Origin: an uncultured Spirochaetales bacterium
Lineage (GTDB): Bacteria; Spirochaetota; Spirochaetia; Sphaerochaetales; Sphaerochaetaceae
Assembly (NCBI GenBank): GCA_949293595.1
Contig: CASFDW010000006.1
Coordinates: 34,423-98,422 of the forward strand
Direction of reading: 5' to 3'
Length of the DNA stretch: 64,000 bases
Both the position numbers and the translations under genes were made by a program. Shown piece after piece: positions 17,213 through 25,129 of the stretch. The notes under the pieces are model-generated. The model saw nothing but the letters and a program-made list of their open reading frames with translations. It did not search any database and was not told where the DNA came from. The stretch's first letter is position 1. Every line of letters begins with the position of its first letter.

Positions 17213-18439
17213 TCACCCCCTTGATTGCACGAGATTGTACAGCTCCCATATCTTCAAAGGGCTCGCACCCTTTTCCAGGCGGAAGCGGAAAAGACCGCCG
17301 TCATGGAAGAACTCGACGGTCTGCCTGGCATTGATCACCATCGACGAGATCGATCTGAAATCATAGTCGGCCCTTACGGCCTCCTTTCCCGACGGAACGG
17401 AGAATGTGAAATGGAGCCCACGGAGATCGGTCTCCAGGAAAAAGGATTTGGAAAAATCGACAAGGCGGCCACCGTCGCCCTTCTGGAAAAGCACCCCTTT
17501 GTCGATTGGGAAGACAGGCCCGTCGGCATGGGTATCGAAAAGTTTTTCCAGACCCTGCCGTTCAAAAGAATGCCACTGCGAGAGTTTTGAGAAACCTATG
17601 CCGCCACACTCCACAAGACGGTCATAATCATTCAGGACCGCATGGGCACCGCACCTTGAACATACTATCCTGTCACCGGACGCCCTTATCGAGGAATAGG
17701 CGCCGCAACATGGACATTGGTACAAAAGGCTTTCTATACCCTCTGCCCTCCGAGCACCCCTGTAAGGTATCCGGGCCTCATCCTGCCACACATCGTTCGA
17801 AAAGCCCAGGCATTCGGAAACAACCTGCTCGAGCCGTTCCCTGTCCATCGAGGCTATCTCTTCCGGTGTGAGAGTCCTGTACACCTCGACAGTCACGGGC
17901 CCCTTCCTTTCCTTGTCCGCCCAGCGGGGACGGGAAGGGAAGCCTCCGCGTATATGTATGAAGACGACCGGTACCTTGAACAGCCTCGCCAGCTTGGCGG
18001 TACCGGTCGTTATGTCCATCATGTCCCCGTCCCAGGTACGGGTCCCCTCTGGAAAGACTCCGACGATATCCCCGTTTTTCAATGCCTCCGAGATATTCCT
18101 GATGGTCTGCAGGTCGTTGCGTCCCTGTGTCTTCGGTATGCACCTGACCCAGTTGCGCAGAAGATAGCCCACACCCTTCATCTTGAAGAGATAGGACCCG
18201 GCGACCCACCTTATGTGGTACGGGTATACCGCTGAGATGAAAAAAGGATCCAATGTATGGGCATGATTGGCGAAGACCACGGCCGGGCCGTGGAACGGAA
18301 CGGCCTTGTCACCGCCTTCGAATTTGAGGTGGTACTTCAGCCTGAGATAACTGCCATAGAACGGCAGCAGCAAAAAACGCATGGCGGGAGGAAAAGGATT
18401 CCCCCCACCCTTGCTTGTCAAGCGATCAGATTCATGCAC
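17213..18439 (-). CDS. PlsC-type acyltransferase with C-terminal zinc ribbon
   Basis: A 408-residue protein. The N-terminal half is a 1-acylglycerol-3-phosphate O-acyltransferase domain: FANHAHTLDPFF (HX4D, near residue 55), GVFPEGTRTWDGD (near residue 130) and VVFIHIRGG. The C-terminal half, from about residue 238, has a four-cysteine ribbon (CPCCG then CSRCG) and an unassigned beta-rich region. The family is normally about 200-250 residues, so the C-terminal part is an addition. The GTG start at 18439 is set by a leaderless promoter. It is cotranscribed with the symporter gene. Confidence 0.78.
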   Translation of the reverse strand: MHESDRLTSKGGGNPFPPAMRFLLLPFYGSYLRLKYHLKFEGGDKAVPFHGPAVVFANHAHTLDPFFISAVYPYHIRWVAGSYLFKMKGVGYLLRNWVRCIPKTQGRNDLQTIRNISEALKNGDIVGVFPEGTRTWDGDMMDITTGTAKLARLFKVPVVFIHIRGGFPSRPRWADKERKGPVTVEVYRTLTPEEIASMDRERLEQVVSECLGFSNDVWQDEARIPYRGARRAEGIESLLYQCPCCGAYSSIRASGDRIVCSRCGAHAVLNDYDRLVECGGIGFSKLSQWHSFERQGLEKLFDTHADGPVFPIDKGVLFQKGDGGRLVDFSKSFFLETDLRGLHFTFSVPSGKEAVRADYDFRSISSMVINARQTVEFFHDGGLFRFRLEKGASPLKIWELYNLVQSRG

Positions 18440-18445
18440 ACCCAA

Positions 18446-18474
18446 AGCTTACCAAAACGGAGGAGGATGAACAA
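18446..18474 (-). promoter_or_regulatory. Promoter of the acyltransferase-symporter operon (leaderless)
   Basis: On the minus strand TTGTTC (18469-18474), 17 bases, TAAGCT (18446-18451), then 6 bases to GTG at 18439. No Shine-Dalgarno sequence lies before the GTG. Confidence 0.65.
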
Positions 18475-18479
18475 TAATT

Positions 18480-18509
18480 AAAAAACCCGGCATCTCGAAA
18501 AATGCCGGG
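18480..18509 (-). terminator. Terminator downstream of ygeY
   Basis: Stem CCCGGCAT (18486-18493) and ATGCCGGG (18502-18509); on the minus strand it is followed by a T-run. It ends the ygfK-ssnA-ygeY transcript. Confidence 0.85.
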
Positions 18510-18528
18510 CAAAAACATTCCAAAAAAA

Positions 18529-19752
18529 TCAGTCGATGCGTTTTTCAAGCGCATATGGCAGCAGTGCATAGAATCCCGAACAGATCACAAGGTCCTCCAC
18601 CCTGTTGATCTCGTTCGGAGCATGTGCCTGGGCCTCGTCGCCCGGGCCGAATCCGATGGCGGGTATCTTGTGCCTTCCGGTCGTGGCCACGCAGTTCGTG
18701 CTGAAGGTCCATTTGTCGACAACGGGATCCTTCACATAAAGAGCCTTGTAATCGGCGATTGCTGCCTGCACGAGCGGATGGGTCTCGGGAATCTTCCATG
18801 TCGGGAAGTAGAGCTCCTGGGAATACGGCCTGTTGGTCCAGCCGACCTTCTCGTAATCCGGCATCTCCACGATGATCGAATCGGGATCGTCGCCAGTGGC
18901 CTCTGATACATATTTCCTTACCTGGGCGATCGCAAGATCCGCATCCTCCCCCCAAGTGAGACGCCTGTCGCAATAGATCATGGCGTAATCCGCGACCGCG
19001 CACTGGCTCGGACCCTTGACGTCCATCTGGCTTACGGTGATCGTACCCTTTCCGAGGAAATTGTCATCATCCGGCTGGAGGTCCTGGTTGAGCTTCTCTA
19101 TGGCCAGAGCGGCACGGGCCGCCTTGTAGGCCGCGCTCACGCCACGCTCCGGTGCCGAGCCATGGCAGGAGATCCCGCGGAGGATGATCCTGATCTCCAT
19201 CCTTCCCCTGTGTCCCCGGTAGATCCTGCAGCTGGTCGGTTCCGTGGAAACGACGAGGTCGGGCTTGAACCCTTCTTCCTCGATGAGATATTTCCAGCAC
19301 ATGCCGTCGCAGTCCTCCTCCATGACGGTGAAGGTGAAATAAACGGTGTATTCGCCGCCGTAGCCCAGTTCCTTCAGAATCCTTCCGGCGGTGATCATGG
19401 AGGCGGCTCCTCCCTTCTGGTCGCTCGCTCCGCGTCCGAGGACGAGACCATCCTTGATCTCTCCGGAGAACGGATCGAAATTCCAGTTCTTCATGTTGCC
19501 GACCTCGACGGTGTCGATGTGTGCGTCGAACGCAATCTTCTTAGGACCGTTGCCGACCCTGCCGATCACCGACCCGAGGCCATCGATCCTCACGTCGTCG
19601 AAACCCGCTTCCTTGCAGAGCTCCACCAGAAGGCGGCATACATCCTCCTCCTTTGACGAATAGCTCTTTGTCCTGACAAGCTTGGAAAGGTTCTCCGCGG
19701 TATAATCACGGTACTTTTCCGCCAGCTGCTGAATCTGTTTGGTGATACTCAT
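18529..19752 (-). CDS. ygeY: YgeY, M20-family hydrolase of the selenium/purine cluster
   Basis: A 407-residue cytosolic metallohydrolase of the M20/ArgE/DapE family. Zinc-site motifs: FDAHIDTVE (HxD), RGASDQKGGAASM (bridging Asp), MEEDCDGMC (Glu-Glu), STEPTSCRIY, and a late His region near the C-terminus. Family members linked to ygeW/ssnA/ygfK are annotated as YgeY and are thought to cleave an amide, possibly a carbamoyl- or acyl-amino-acid, in purine breakdown. It is the last gene of the ygfK-ssnA-ygeY operon, 13 bases after ssnA. Confidence 0.9.
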   Translation of the reverse strand: MSITKQIQQLAEKYRDYTAENLSKLVRTKSYSSKEEDVCRLLVELCKEAGFDDVRIDGLGSVIGRVGNGPKKIAFDAHIDTVEVGNMKNWNFDPFSGEIKDGLVLGRGASDQKGGAASMITAGRILKELGYGGEYTVYFTFTVMEEDCDGMCWKYLIEEEGFKPDLVVSTEPTSCRIYRGHRGRMEIRIILRGISCHGSAPERGVSAAYKAARAALAIEKLNQDLQPDDDNFLGKGTITVSQMDVKGPSQCAVADYAMIYCDRRLTWGEDADLAIAQVRKYVSEATGDDPDSIIVEMPDYEKVGWTNRPYSQELYFPTWKIPETHPLVQAAIADYKALYVKDPVVDKWTFSTNCVATTGRHKIPAIGFGPGDEAQAHAPNEINRVEDLVICSGFYALLPYALEKRID

Positions 19753-19765
19753 ACTCCTGTCTCTC

Positions 19766-21106
19766 CTATGCTTTTATTTTATCAACCTTCTTCCAAACAC
19801 GTTCCGCGACACGCGATGCCTCCTTATAGATCCTTTCGGCATCGAGATGCGGGAACACCCGGTTCTCAAGAACCACCTTTCCGTCGACGATGACTGTGTC
19901 GACGCAGTTGGAGCTCATGCCCCATACAAAGTGCGTCGCAGCATTGCCTGCCACGAGCGGGGTCGGGGCAAAGTAATCAAGAAGCACCAGGTCGGCCTTG
20001 AAGCCCTTCTCCACACGCCCCCATCTGCCACGTCCATTGAAAACGCTTTCGACAAGCCTGTTGCCACGGTTGAGCACGGTAAGGAAATCCGCAGGCCACC
20101 AGGGGCCGCCGTCGTCCTTGTGCTTGAAGAACCCGATCTTGATCTCCTCGAACATGTTGCCGCCACAGCCGTCGGTGCCGAGCACAAGCTTTCTTATGTC
20201 CTTCAGGTGCCTGTTGTATCCGACATGGTTGTTCATGTTGCTCCTGGGATTATGCGCGAAAAAGCACCCTCTTTCATTCAGAAGATCGACCTCCCCGTCG
20301 CTTATGTGTATGCCGTGCACCAGAAGGGTCCTGTCGTTCAGAAGACCGTGACGGTCGAGCCTTTTGACGATGTCCTCGTTGTAGACATGATGGGAATGCA
20401 CCACATCGTACTTGTCCTCGGCGATATGGAGGTGCATCCCCCTTCCGGTCTCATCCACGGCCTCCTTCATCATCGCCATCCCGCTTTCAGGGATCGTGAA
20501 CGGGGCGTGTCCTCCTATCATGGCCTCGACAAGCACAGATCCGTCCTTTTCCAGTTTCCCGTCCACATGCCTGGCGAAGGCGATGTTCTCATCCACACCG
20601 CGCCGAAGCTCCTTCTCCCCGCCGTTGCGGTCGGTGACCTCGTAGCAGGTCGCCCCACGTATGCCAACCTCCTCCATGCCTCTGGCTATGGTGCTAAGGC
20701 TGCCTTCTATGTACGAGGGCGATGCGTGATGGTCGATTGCTGTGGTCGTACCGCTCAATATGGCATCCATGCTGCAGATGAGCGAGGAGTAGTAGCATGC
20801 CTCCTCGTCAAGCCCGCGGTCAAGACGCCACCACCATTCCTTCAGGACCTGTATGAAATCGGTCTGAGGTCCGGCGGACACGAGCATCCCGCGCGACAGG
20901 CCGGAATAATAATGGTGGTGGGAGCAGACATTGCCGGGGATGAGCGTTTTACCCTCCGCATCGATGACCTTGCATCCGTCGGCGCGGATGGACCTGCCCA
21001 CTTCCTGTATCTCAGACCCCCTTATAAGGACATCCATGCCCTCTGACACCTCGAAAGGAGCCTCCGTCTGCATGATCCGGACATTCTTTATGAGTATATC
21101 CATCAT
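19766..21106 (-). CDS. ssnA: SsnA, putative aminohydrolase
   Basis: A 446-residue amidohydrolase-superfamily enzyme of the SsnA type. Metal-binding segments are VCSHHHYYSGLSRGM, HLHIAEDKYD, LVHGIHISDGE and the Asp of VLGTDGCGGN. In gut-bacterial purine clusters SsnA is thought to open or deaminate a ring intermediate. It follows ygfK with a 4-base overlap (ATGA type); two tandem ATG codons at 21106 and 21103 lie next to GGAGG, and the second has the better spacing. It works with YgfK and YgeY by operon position. Confidence 0.9.
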   Translation of the reverse strand: MMDILIKNVRIMQTEAPFEVSEGMDVLIRGSEIQEVGRSIRADGCKVIDAEGKTLIPGNVCSHHHYYSGLSRGMLVSAGPQTDFIQVLKEWWWRLDRGLDEEACYYSSLICSMDAILSGTTTAIDHHASPSYIEGSLSTIARGMEEVGIRGATCYEVTDRNGGEKELRRGVDENIAFARHVDGKLEKDGSVLVEAMIGGHAPFTIPESGMAMMKEAVDETGRGMHLHIAEDKYDVVHSHHVYNEDIVKRLDRHGLLNDRTLLVHGIHISDGEVDLLNERGCFFAHNPRSNMNNHVGYNRHLKDIRKLVLGTDGCGGNMFEEIKIGFFKHKDDGGPWWPADFLTVLNRGNRLVESVFNGRGRWGRVEKGFKADLVLLDYFAPTPLVAGNAATHFVWGMSSNCVDTVIVDGKVVLENRVFPHLDAERIYKEASRVAERVWKKVDKIKA

Positions 21107-24100
21107 TCCTCCACATCCCCGAGAAGATAGTCGTAGCTGAAGAAAATCTCATCCATCAGCATGCATACCTCGGGTTCAACTCCATCGACAACGACAAGTC
21201 CGTCCCTGTCGAACCCGCCTTTATGGATCTTGCCGGAGACCCTGACCACGAGGGCCCTGTCGTCCCCGACATAAAAACCGTCGTTCGTGCTGGCCTCGAA
21301 ATCGTCCTGCCGGCTGAATACCGTGAACTTCCTCCTGTAGGGTCCTCCGTCATGAGGACAGAACGTCTCGCAGTTGCCACATTCGTTGCAGTACGCATCT
21401 ATGTGGACGATCTGGAACGGATCCTCGAAGGCCTCCCAGGCCCTCATGTCCACGGCGACATTGGCACGGTTTGGACAGACCTCCACACATCTGTTGCAGT
21501 AATATGAACATTCAAGACACCTTGAGGCCTCGGTCTTGAAGAAAGAAGCGGAATCCTTGTCCTCCGAAAGCCTGATCGAGCCCTTCTTCTTCCTGAGGCT
21601 CCTGAAATATGCATTCTCGGCCTTGGTGAGCTCCTCCCGGCCTTCCTCGTCATCCTCTTCTGCCTCACAGGAACATCCGTCTTCCTCCCCGTGGTGGTGC
21701 CCGCACGAACACTCATGGCCATCCTCATGGTCATGGCCGCACGTGCAGCCGTCCCCATCACCGTGTCCGCAGCCGCATTCCCCATCGTCATCATCGAGCA
21801 TGGAGGAATAGACCCTGTCTATCGCATCCTCGACGGCGGTGCGCGCTTCGGCGATGCATCTGACCACGGTGCTCGGACCTGTCGACACGTCGCCTACAAG
21901 GTACACACCGTCCTCCTCCGTGAGATATCCGAGGGCCCTGAGGTTCTCGTCGTCGGCCTTCTCGCCGATCGCGGTTATCAGATACGAGCAAGGTACGGAC
22001 ACCTTCTCCCCGGTGGCGACAGGTCTGCGCCTTCCGGACGAATCCGGCTCGCCGAGCTCCATCTTGTCAAGATAAAGGACCCCGTCCTTAAGCTCATAAG
22101 GATTGACAAGGAAATCGAACAACACTCCGTCTTCCAGCGCCGCCCGGTATTCCTCCTGGTCAGCAGGCATCTCCGCCCTGCCCCTCCTGTAGACAATGCG
22201 GACATCCTCCACTCCTTCAGCCCTTGCGGCCTGACGGCATGCATCCATGGCGGTGTTACCTCCGCCCATTACAACGACATGTTTTCCCAGATCGGTCCTT
22301 TCACCCTTCTTCGTGCGTCTGAGATAAGATGTGGCGCTTTCCCTGATCCCGTTTCCAGGAAGTTTCAGATCGGCGGACTTCTCCGCACCCACCGCGACGA
22401 AGATGTGTCCATAGCCTTCGTCTTTCAATTCGCTTATGCTCTTTTGCGTTGAGAAATGGAATGACACCCCATTATCGGCTATGAACGCGACATCCTTGTC
22501 CACAATCCCGCCTGGAATCCTGAAATCCGGTATCACGTGCCTGACGACACCGCCGGCACTGGCCTCTCGTTCGAACACATCGACGGAAAAACCGGCCCGG
22601 GCGAGGAAGAACGCGGCCGCCAGTCCTGCGGGTCCCGCACCGATCACCGCAGCCTTCACATCCTCGGCCTCGGGCTTCTCCCATATCTCCTTCTTGTACA
22701 TGTTGAAGGCCTTCTCAGCAAGCTGGCGCTTGACCTCCCTTATCTTGACGGGTCCCTCGTAATCCATCCTGGTACAATGGTTCTGGCACTGGTGGTCGCA
22801 TATCCACCCGGTAATGTTTGGAAGCGCGTTGTCAAGATAGATGACGGCAAGGGCCTCCTCTATCCTTCCTTCACCGGCAAGAGCCACATAATCGGGAATC
22901 ATCTGGTGGATCGGACACGATTCGACACATGGTGCGACATAACAGTCGAACAGGGGGAGAGGATTCCTTATCTTGGTGTTCCTTGTTCCGCGGAAATCCT
23001 TGGAGATATAACTTTTGGGGTCCCTCGCCTTCTCGGTCAATTCCCGGAGCCTGTCGCAGTCGATGCCGGTCATGTCCCAGCATCCGTCCTTCGCAAGAAT
23101 GCCGATCATCTGTGTCATCCTCGTGTATCCGCCGGGCTTGAGCATGTCCGTGGCGAGGGTGATCGGCCTGATTCCCGCATCGAATATGTCCTTGACGGTG
23201 AGCGCGTTCGCACCTCCGGAATAAGAAACCGGAAGCGCTCCATTGAATTCACGGCTCAGACGCAGGGCGACAGTCGTCGATATCGGAAGCAGGGCACGTC
23301 CGGACATGTACATCTCCCCACCAGGAAGGATACCCTGGTCGTTGACGGCTCCCAACGTGTTGGTGAGCTTGACGCCGAAACCTTTACCGTTCTTTGCGGC
23401 CAGAGCCACAAGACGCTTGAGCATCGCAACGGCATCGCCGTACTGCAGGTCATGCTCGAAGGACTCCCTCCTGAGCCCGACATATCCGTACCCGAGATCA
23501 TCGAGGATCTTCCTGACCTCGTCATACCCTAGCAGTGTCGGATTAAGCTTGACGAACGTATCCAGCTTCTTTTCCGACAGCATGTAGGAACATATGGCCT
23601 CTATCTCGTCCGGAGGACAGCCGTGCATGGTCGAAATTGTCACGGAAGGGCTTATGAACGTTCCGATCCTGTCGAGGTTGGCGGCAACGCGCTTCTCGCA
23701 CCCGTCGAACACGGTACCCTCGAATAGTCCCTCGCCCAGAGCGGCCTTTGCCTCGGCAATGTACGATGCGAACCTTTCATCCTTTCCCGCATCCATCATG
23801 CTGGAGATGTATTTCTGCATCTTCTCCGTCTTGATGCCCTCGAGGTTGTAGCCCACCGACATGTTGAAGATGAACGACGGCTTCTCCCACTTCTCCTTCA
23901 TGGCCATGTCGAGCATGTGGACGATTATCCAGGCCTTGAGATATTCATCGAACGCCTTCGGCAGTGTGTATTCCGTCGACCATTCGACATTATATCCTTC
24001 ATCGCGCGCATCGATGCATGGTTTTGCTATCTCCAGCGTGTCCATGACCTGCACGGTCTTCAATTCTATGAACCGAGCCCCCACCAGGAAGCTGGTGATT

Positions 24101-24306
24101 ATGTTCTGAGCAAGCTGGGTATGCGGTCCGGCTGCCGGGCCGAGCGGTGTTTCGCATTCCTGGGAGAAGACCTTGATGCTCTTCTTCCCATCCCCCCTGT
24201 AAAACAGTTCCTCAGAAATACCGAAAACGCTGTGGTGGTTCCTAAGCTCTCCCACCATCCTGTTCAAGAGTTCAGCAAACGGTACCGGTCTCATTATGTC
24301 TGCCAT
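21103..24306 (-). CDS. ygfK: YgfK, multidomain iron-sulfur flavoprotein (putative selenate reductase subunit)
   Basis: A 1067-residue cytosolic redox protein. Order: dihydroorotate-dehydrogenase-like barrel (about 1-430); GltD-type Fe-S domain (CVAPCVESCP, near 455, and ICDHQCQNHC); FAD domain (VIGAGPAGLAAAFFLARAG, near 555) and NADPH domain (VVMGGGNTAMDAC, near 678); a Cys/His-rich acidic insert (836-883); and ferredoxin cysteines CLECSYYCNRCVEVCP and CNECGNCETFCP (933-984). E. coli YgfK is about 1032 residues; the insert accounts for the excess. It is thought to pass electrons to or from the purine hydroxylases. The ATG at 24306 fits AAGGAG; an upstream GTG abuts it. First gene of its operon. 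Confidence 0.93.
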   Translation of the reverse strand: MADIMRPVPFAELLNRMVGELRNHHSVFGISEELFYRGDGKKSIKVFSQECETPLGPAAGPHTQLAQNIITSFLVGARFIELKTVQVMDTLEIAKPCIDARDEGYNVEWSTEYTLPKAFDEYLKAWIIVHMLDMAMKEKWEKPSFIFNMSVGYNLEGIKTEKMQKYISSMMDAGKDERFASYIAEAKAALGEGLFEGTVFDGCEKRVAANLDRIGTFISPSVTISTMHGCPPDEIEAICSYMLSEKKLDTFVKLNPTLLGYDEVRKILDDLGYGYVGLRRESFEHDLQYGDAVAMLKRLVALAAKNGKGFGVKLTNTLGAVNDQGILPGGEMYMSGRALLPISTTVALRLSREFNGALPVSYSGGANALTVKDIFDAGIRPITLATDMLKPGGYTRMTQMIGILAKDGCWDMTGIDCDRLRELTEKARDPKSYISKDFRGTRNTKIRNPLPLFDCYVAPCVESCPIHQMIPDYVALAGEGRIEEALAVIYLDNALPNITGWICDHQCQNHCTRMDYEGPVKIREVKRQLAEKAFNMYKKEIWEKPEAEDVKAAVIGAGPAGLAAAFFLARAGFSVDVFEREASAGGVVRHVIPDFRIPGGIVDKDVAFIADNGVSFHFSTQKSISELKDEGYGHIFVAVGAEKSADLKLPGNGIRESATSYLRRTKKGERTDLGKHVVVMGGGNTAMDACRQAARAEGVEDVRIVYRRGRAEMPADQEEYRAALEDGVLFDFLVNPYELKDGVLYLDKMELGEPDSSGRRRPVATGEKVSVPCSYLITAIGEKADDENLRALGYLTEEDGVYLVGDVSTGPSTVVRCIAEARTAVEDAIDRVYSSMLDDDDGECGCGHGDGDGCTCGHDHEDGHECSCGHHHGEEDGCSCEAEEDDEEGREELTKAENAYFRSLRKKKGSIRLSEDKDSASFFKTEASRCLECSYYCNRCVEVCPNRANVAVDMRAWEAFEDPFQIVHIDAYCNECGNCETFCPHDGGPYRRKFTVFSRQDDFEASTNDGFYVGDDRALVVRVSGKIHKGGFDRDGLVVVDGVEPEVCMLMDEIFFSYDYLLGDVEE

Positions 24307-24329
24307 AAGCACGCTCCTTTACATTTCCA

Positions 24330-24357
24330 ATTCTAAACCATATGGACGAAGTGTCAA
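24330..24357 (-). promoter_or_regulatory. ygfK operon promoter
   Basis: On the minus strand TTGACA (24352-24357), 16 bases, TAGAAT (24330-24335), a near-consensus promoter. The leader of about 18 bases contains AAGGAG. Confidence 0.75.
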
Positions 24358-24383
24358 CAAAATTTGCAACAAAATGCAACACG
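24358..24383. promoter_or_regulatory. TTGCA-repeat operator upstream of ygfK
   Basis: On the minus strand GTTGCATTTTGTTGCA followed by AATTTTG and the -35 TTGACA: three TTG(C/A)-type units at 11-base period, the last merging with the -35 box. The 16-base core is identical to the one upstream of ygeW. It could also serve the divergent gene at 24457. Confidence 0.55.
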
Positions 24384-24421
24384 TTTGGCCCTCCACAGCA
24401 TGCCCTCTCCCCAATAAAAAC

Positions 24422-24450
24422 TTGCTTGACAGAAAATTAGGCGATAAACT
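24422..24450 (+). promoter_or_regulatory. Promoter of the DUF3320-like gene (leaderless)
   Basis: TTGCTT (24422-24427), 17 bases, TAAACT (24445-24450), then 6 bases to ATG at 24457. No Shine-Dalgarno is present. A closer TTGACA at 24426 would give a 13-base spacer and is less likely. Confidence 0.6.
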
Positions 24451-24456
24451 GTGCTC

Positions 24457-25041
24457 ATGATAGAAAAAAGAGCCTATGAAAAGACGGATTTGGAGATTCT
24501 GGAGGTAAAATCCGACGATTACCTCAAAGGTGATTACAGGAAAACCACGGAGGAGAGGATTTTGGCCATCATAGAGACCGAGGCGCCGATAACGGAGGAA
24601 CTTCTGTGCAAACGCCTCCTGAACAGCTTCTCGATCCAACGCATGGGCTCGGCCCTGGACTTCTATCTGAAAAGCACCGTTCTTGCGGAGATGTCGGTGA
24701 AAAACGAGGTGGAGAGGGAAATCGTGCAGAACCAGGTCGTCTACCACAGGAAAGACGACCAAGGCTATTACCGCCCCACCCCCGAAAACCCGGAGGAGAT
24801 AAGGTATTCCTACCAGATTCCGGTGCCGGAAGCCATCTGTTGCATAATCCATGTCATGGAAACCTCTGACAAGACGAATTTTTCCAAGAAACAGCTTCTC
24901 GAGGCATTCTCCATTGAAATGGGTTATCTGAGAAAGGGGGCACAGGTCGTGGCTCTTTTCAACAAAGCCTTCGCCGAAGCGAAAAAACGGGGCGTGATAA
25001 TCACAAAGAATAGCGGAAAATTTAGTTTTAACGCAAAATAG
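24457..25041 (+). CDS. Stand-alone DUF3320-like protein
   Basis: A 194-residue protein of unknown function. Residues about 30-85 (TTEERILAIIETEAPITEELLCKRLL, then GSALDFYLKS) resemble DUF3320, a winged-helix-like domain usually found at the C-terminus of large DUF4011 helicase-like proteins. The rest (YSYQIPVPEAICCIIHVMETSD onward) looks like a second helical copy or extension. No nuclease or helicase motif is present. It is divergent from ygfK and lies 88 bases upstream of the PLP enzyme, without a clear terminator between. It could be a DNA-binding regulator of the cluster; this is speculative. Confidence 0.55.
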   Translation: MIEKRAYEKTDLEILEVKSDDYLKGDYRKTTEERILAIIETEAPITEELLCKRLLNSFSIQRMGSALDFYLKSTVLAEMSVKNEVEREIVQNQVVYHRKDDQGYYRPTPENPEEIRYSYQIPVPEAICCIIHVMETSDKTNFSKKQLLEAFSIEMGYLRKGAQVVALFNKAFAEAKKRGVIITKNSGKFSFNAK

Positions 25042-25074
25042 CATTAAAAAATAATCAATGTCTTAATTTTTTGC

Positions 25075-25102
25075 TTTACAATATGCCTTTCTCCATTATA
25101 CT
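25075..25102 (+). promoter_or_regulatory. Promoter of the PLP enzyme pair
   Basis: TTTACA (25075-25080), 16 bases, TATACT (25097-25102). It leaves a leader of about 20 bases holding GGAGG before ATG at 25130. Confidence 0.65.
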
Positions 25103-25129
25103 GAAAAAAGAAATTCAGTGGAGGCGCAA

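Noticed and set aside
19739..21046. A 435-codon open frame on the plus strand
   Set aside because: It is antisense to ssnA, which has clear amidohydrolase motifs. The frame has no domain or Shine-Dalgarno and follows from high-GC codon bias.
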